Shown in pieces: positions 63,659-64,000 of a stretch of 64,000 nt of DNA (positions are counted from its first letter, which is position 1; each line of letters opens with the position of its first letter). The translations under genes were made by a program, and so were the position numbers. A model generated the notes under the pieces. The model saw nothing but the letters and a program-made list of their open reading frames with translations, was not told the DNA's origin and made no database searches. Source of the stretch: Streptomyces glaucescens (lineage in GTDB: Bacteria; Actinomycetota; Actinomycetes; Streptomycetales; Streptomycetaceae); the NCBI RefSeq assembly GCF_000761215.1, contig NZ_CP009438.1, positions 5,808,501-5,872,500 on the forward strand, given 5' to 3'.

Positions 63659-64000
63659 GTGCCGCTGCTGACCCGCATCAGGGGACCGCGCGATCTGGAC
63701 CGGCTCAGCCTGGAGGAGCTGGACCAGCTGGCCGGGGAGATCCGGACCTTCCTCGTCGACGCGGTCTCCAAGACCGGCGGCCACCTCGGCCCGAACCTCG
63801 GCGTGGTGGAGCTGACCATCGCCCTGCACCGTGTCTTCGAATCACCGAAGGACAAGGTGCTGTGGGACACCGGTCACCAGTCCTATGTGCACAAGCTGCT
63901 CACCGGCCGGCAGGACTTCTCGAAGCTGAAGATGAAGGGCGGCCTGTCCGGCTACCCCTCGCAGGCCGAGTCCGAGCACGACGTCATCGAGAACAGCCAC
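63659..64000 (+). CDS. dxs: 1-deoxy-D-xylulose-5-phosphate synthase, 5' part
   Basis: The first 114 residues are visible before the window ends. They match DXS: LLTRIRGPRDLDRLSLEELDQLAGEIRTFLVDAVSKTGGHLGPNLGVVELTIALHRVF, then DTGHQSYVHKLLTGR with the conserved His residues, and GGLSGYPSQAESEHD. DXS condenses pyruvate and glyceraldehyde 3-phosphate with thiamine diphosphate, the first step of the MEP isoprenoid pathway. AAGGAGG precedes GTG 63659. By neighbourhood it is probably one of two dxs copies of the genome. Confidence 0.95.
   Translation, partial: MPLLTRIRGPRDLDRLSLEELDQLAGEIRTFLVDAVSKTGGHLGPNLGVVELTIALHRVFESPKDKVLWDTGHQSYVHKLLTGRQDFSKLKMKGGLSGYPSQAESEHDVIENSH

Overview
The window is very GC-rich, uses GTG starts heavily, overlaps adjacent genes by GTGA/ATGA, and carries ScbR-type receptors, SepF-like, DUF6099, Rsb and ROK genes. 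This points to a Streptomyces chromosome. No rRNA, tRNA, CRISPR array, or complete biosynthetic gene cluster was seen.

Left part, 1-14.2 kb: an accessory signalling island. It starts with the 5' part of an afsA-like gamma-butyrolactone synthase gene (TTA codon 7). This is divergent from an ScbR-like receptor, a coupled NmrA-type oxidoreductase and an SDR. Then come an IS701-like transposase relative that looks catalytically dead and domesticated, a second ScbR-like regulator, and a small AAA/LuxR regulator. A secreted GH5 mannanase under a CebR-type operator follows. The island ends with aco (acyl-CoA oxidase), receptor, P450, receptor, which matches the gene content of the avenolide (butenolide) locus of S. 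avermitilis. Palindromic operators (ARE-like) sit in four of its promoters. Two hormone systems therefore appear to lie side by side, with no target antibiotic cluster in view.

Middle, 14.3-37 kb: sepF-like gene; AAA ATPase coupled to a MazG-like pyrophosphohydrolase; DUF6099; a repeat-rich non-coding stretch; F420-type oxidoreductase; the Hen1-Pnkp RNA repair pair; arginine deiminase, ornithine carbamoyltransferase and a permease; an orphan HATPase; then a cluster that reads as aerobic 2-aminobenzoate (anthranilate) breakdown via CoA thioesters (enoyl-CoA hydratase, 2-aminobenzoyl-CoA monooxygenase/reductase, PaaX repressor, CoA ligase, acyl-CoA dehydrogenase, RidA).

37-45.3 kb: a partner-switching (stressosome-like) module. 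Five overlapping or nearly contiguous genes (RsbR, RsbS, RsbT, HATPase-PP2C fusion, RsbU-like phosphatase) are bracketed by two paralogous PP2C phosphatases, each next to a MarR gene. The two paralogues seem to have lost different metal-ligand residues. No sigma factor is in the window.

45.5-64 kb: core metabolism. An XRE-MurA fusion gene with a palindrome at its own start; aconitase with a long perfect palindrome and an iron-box-like element upstream; a secreted GH92 alpha-mannosidase; an NgcEFG-type amino-sugar ABC transporter; a ROK regulator (Rok7B7 type); the XylFGH transporter; and the start of dxs. The order from sepF to dxs resembles what I recall of SCO5967-SCO6013 in S. coelicolor, so the right three quarters are probably conserved chromosome and the left island strain-specific.
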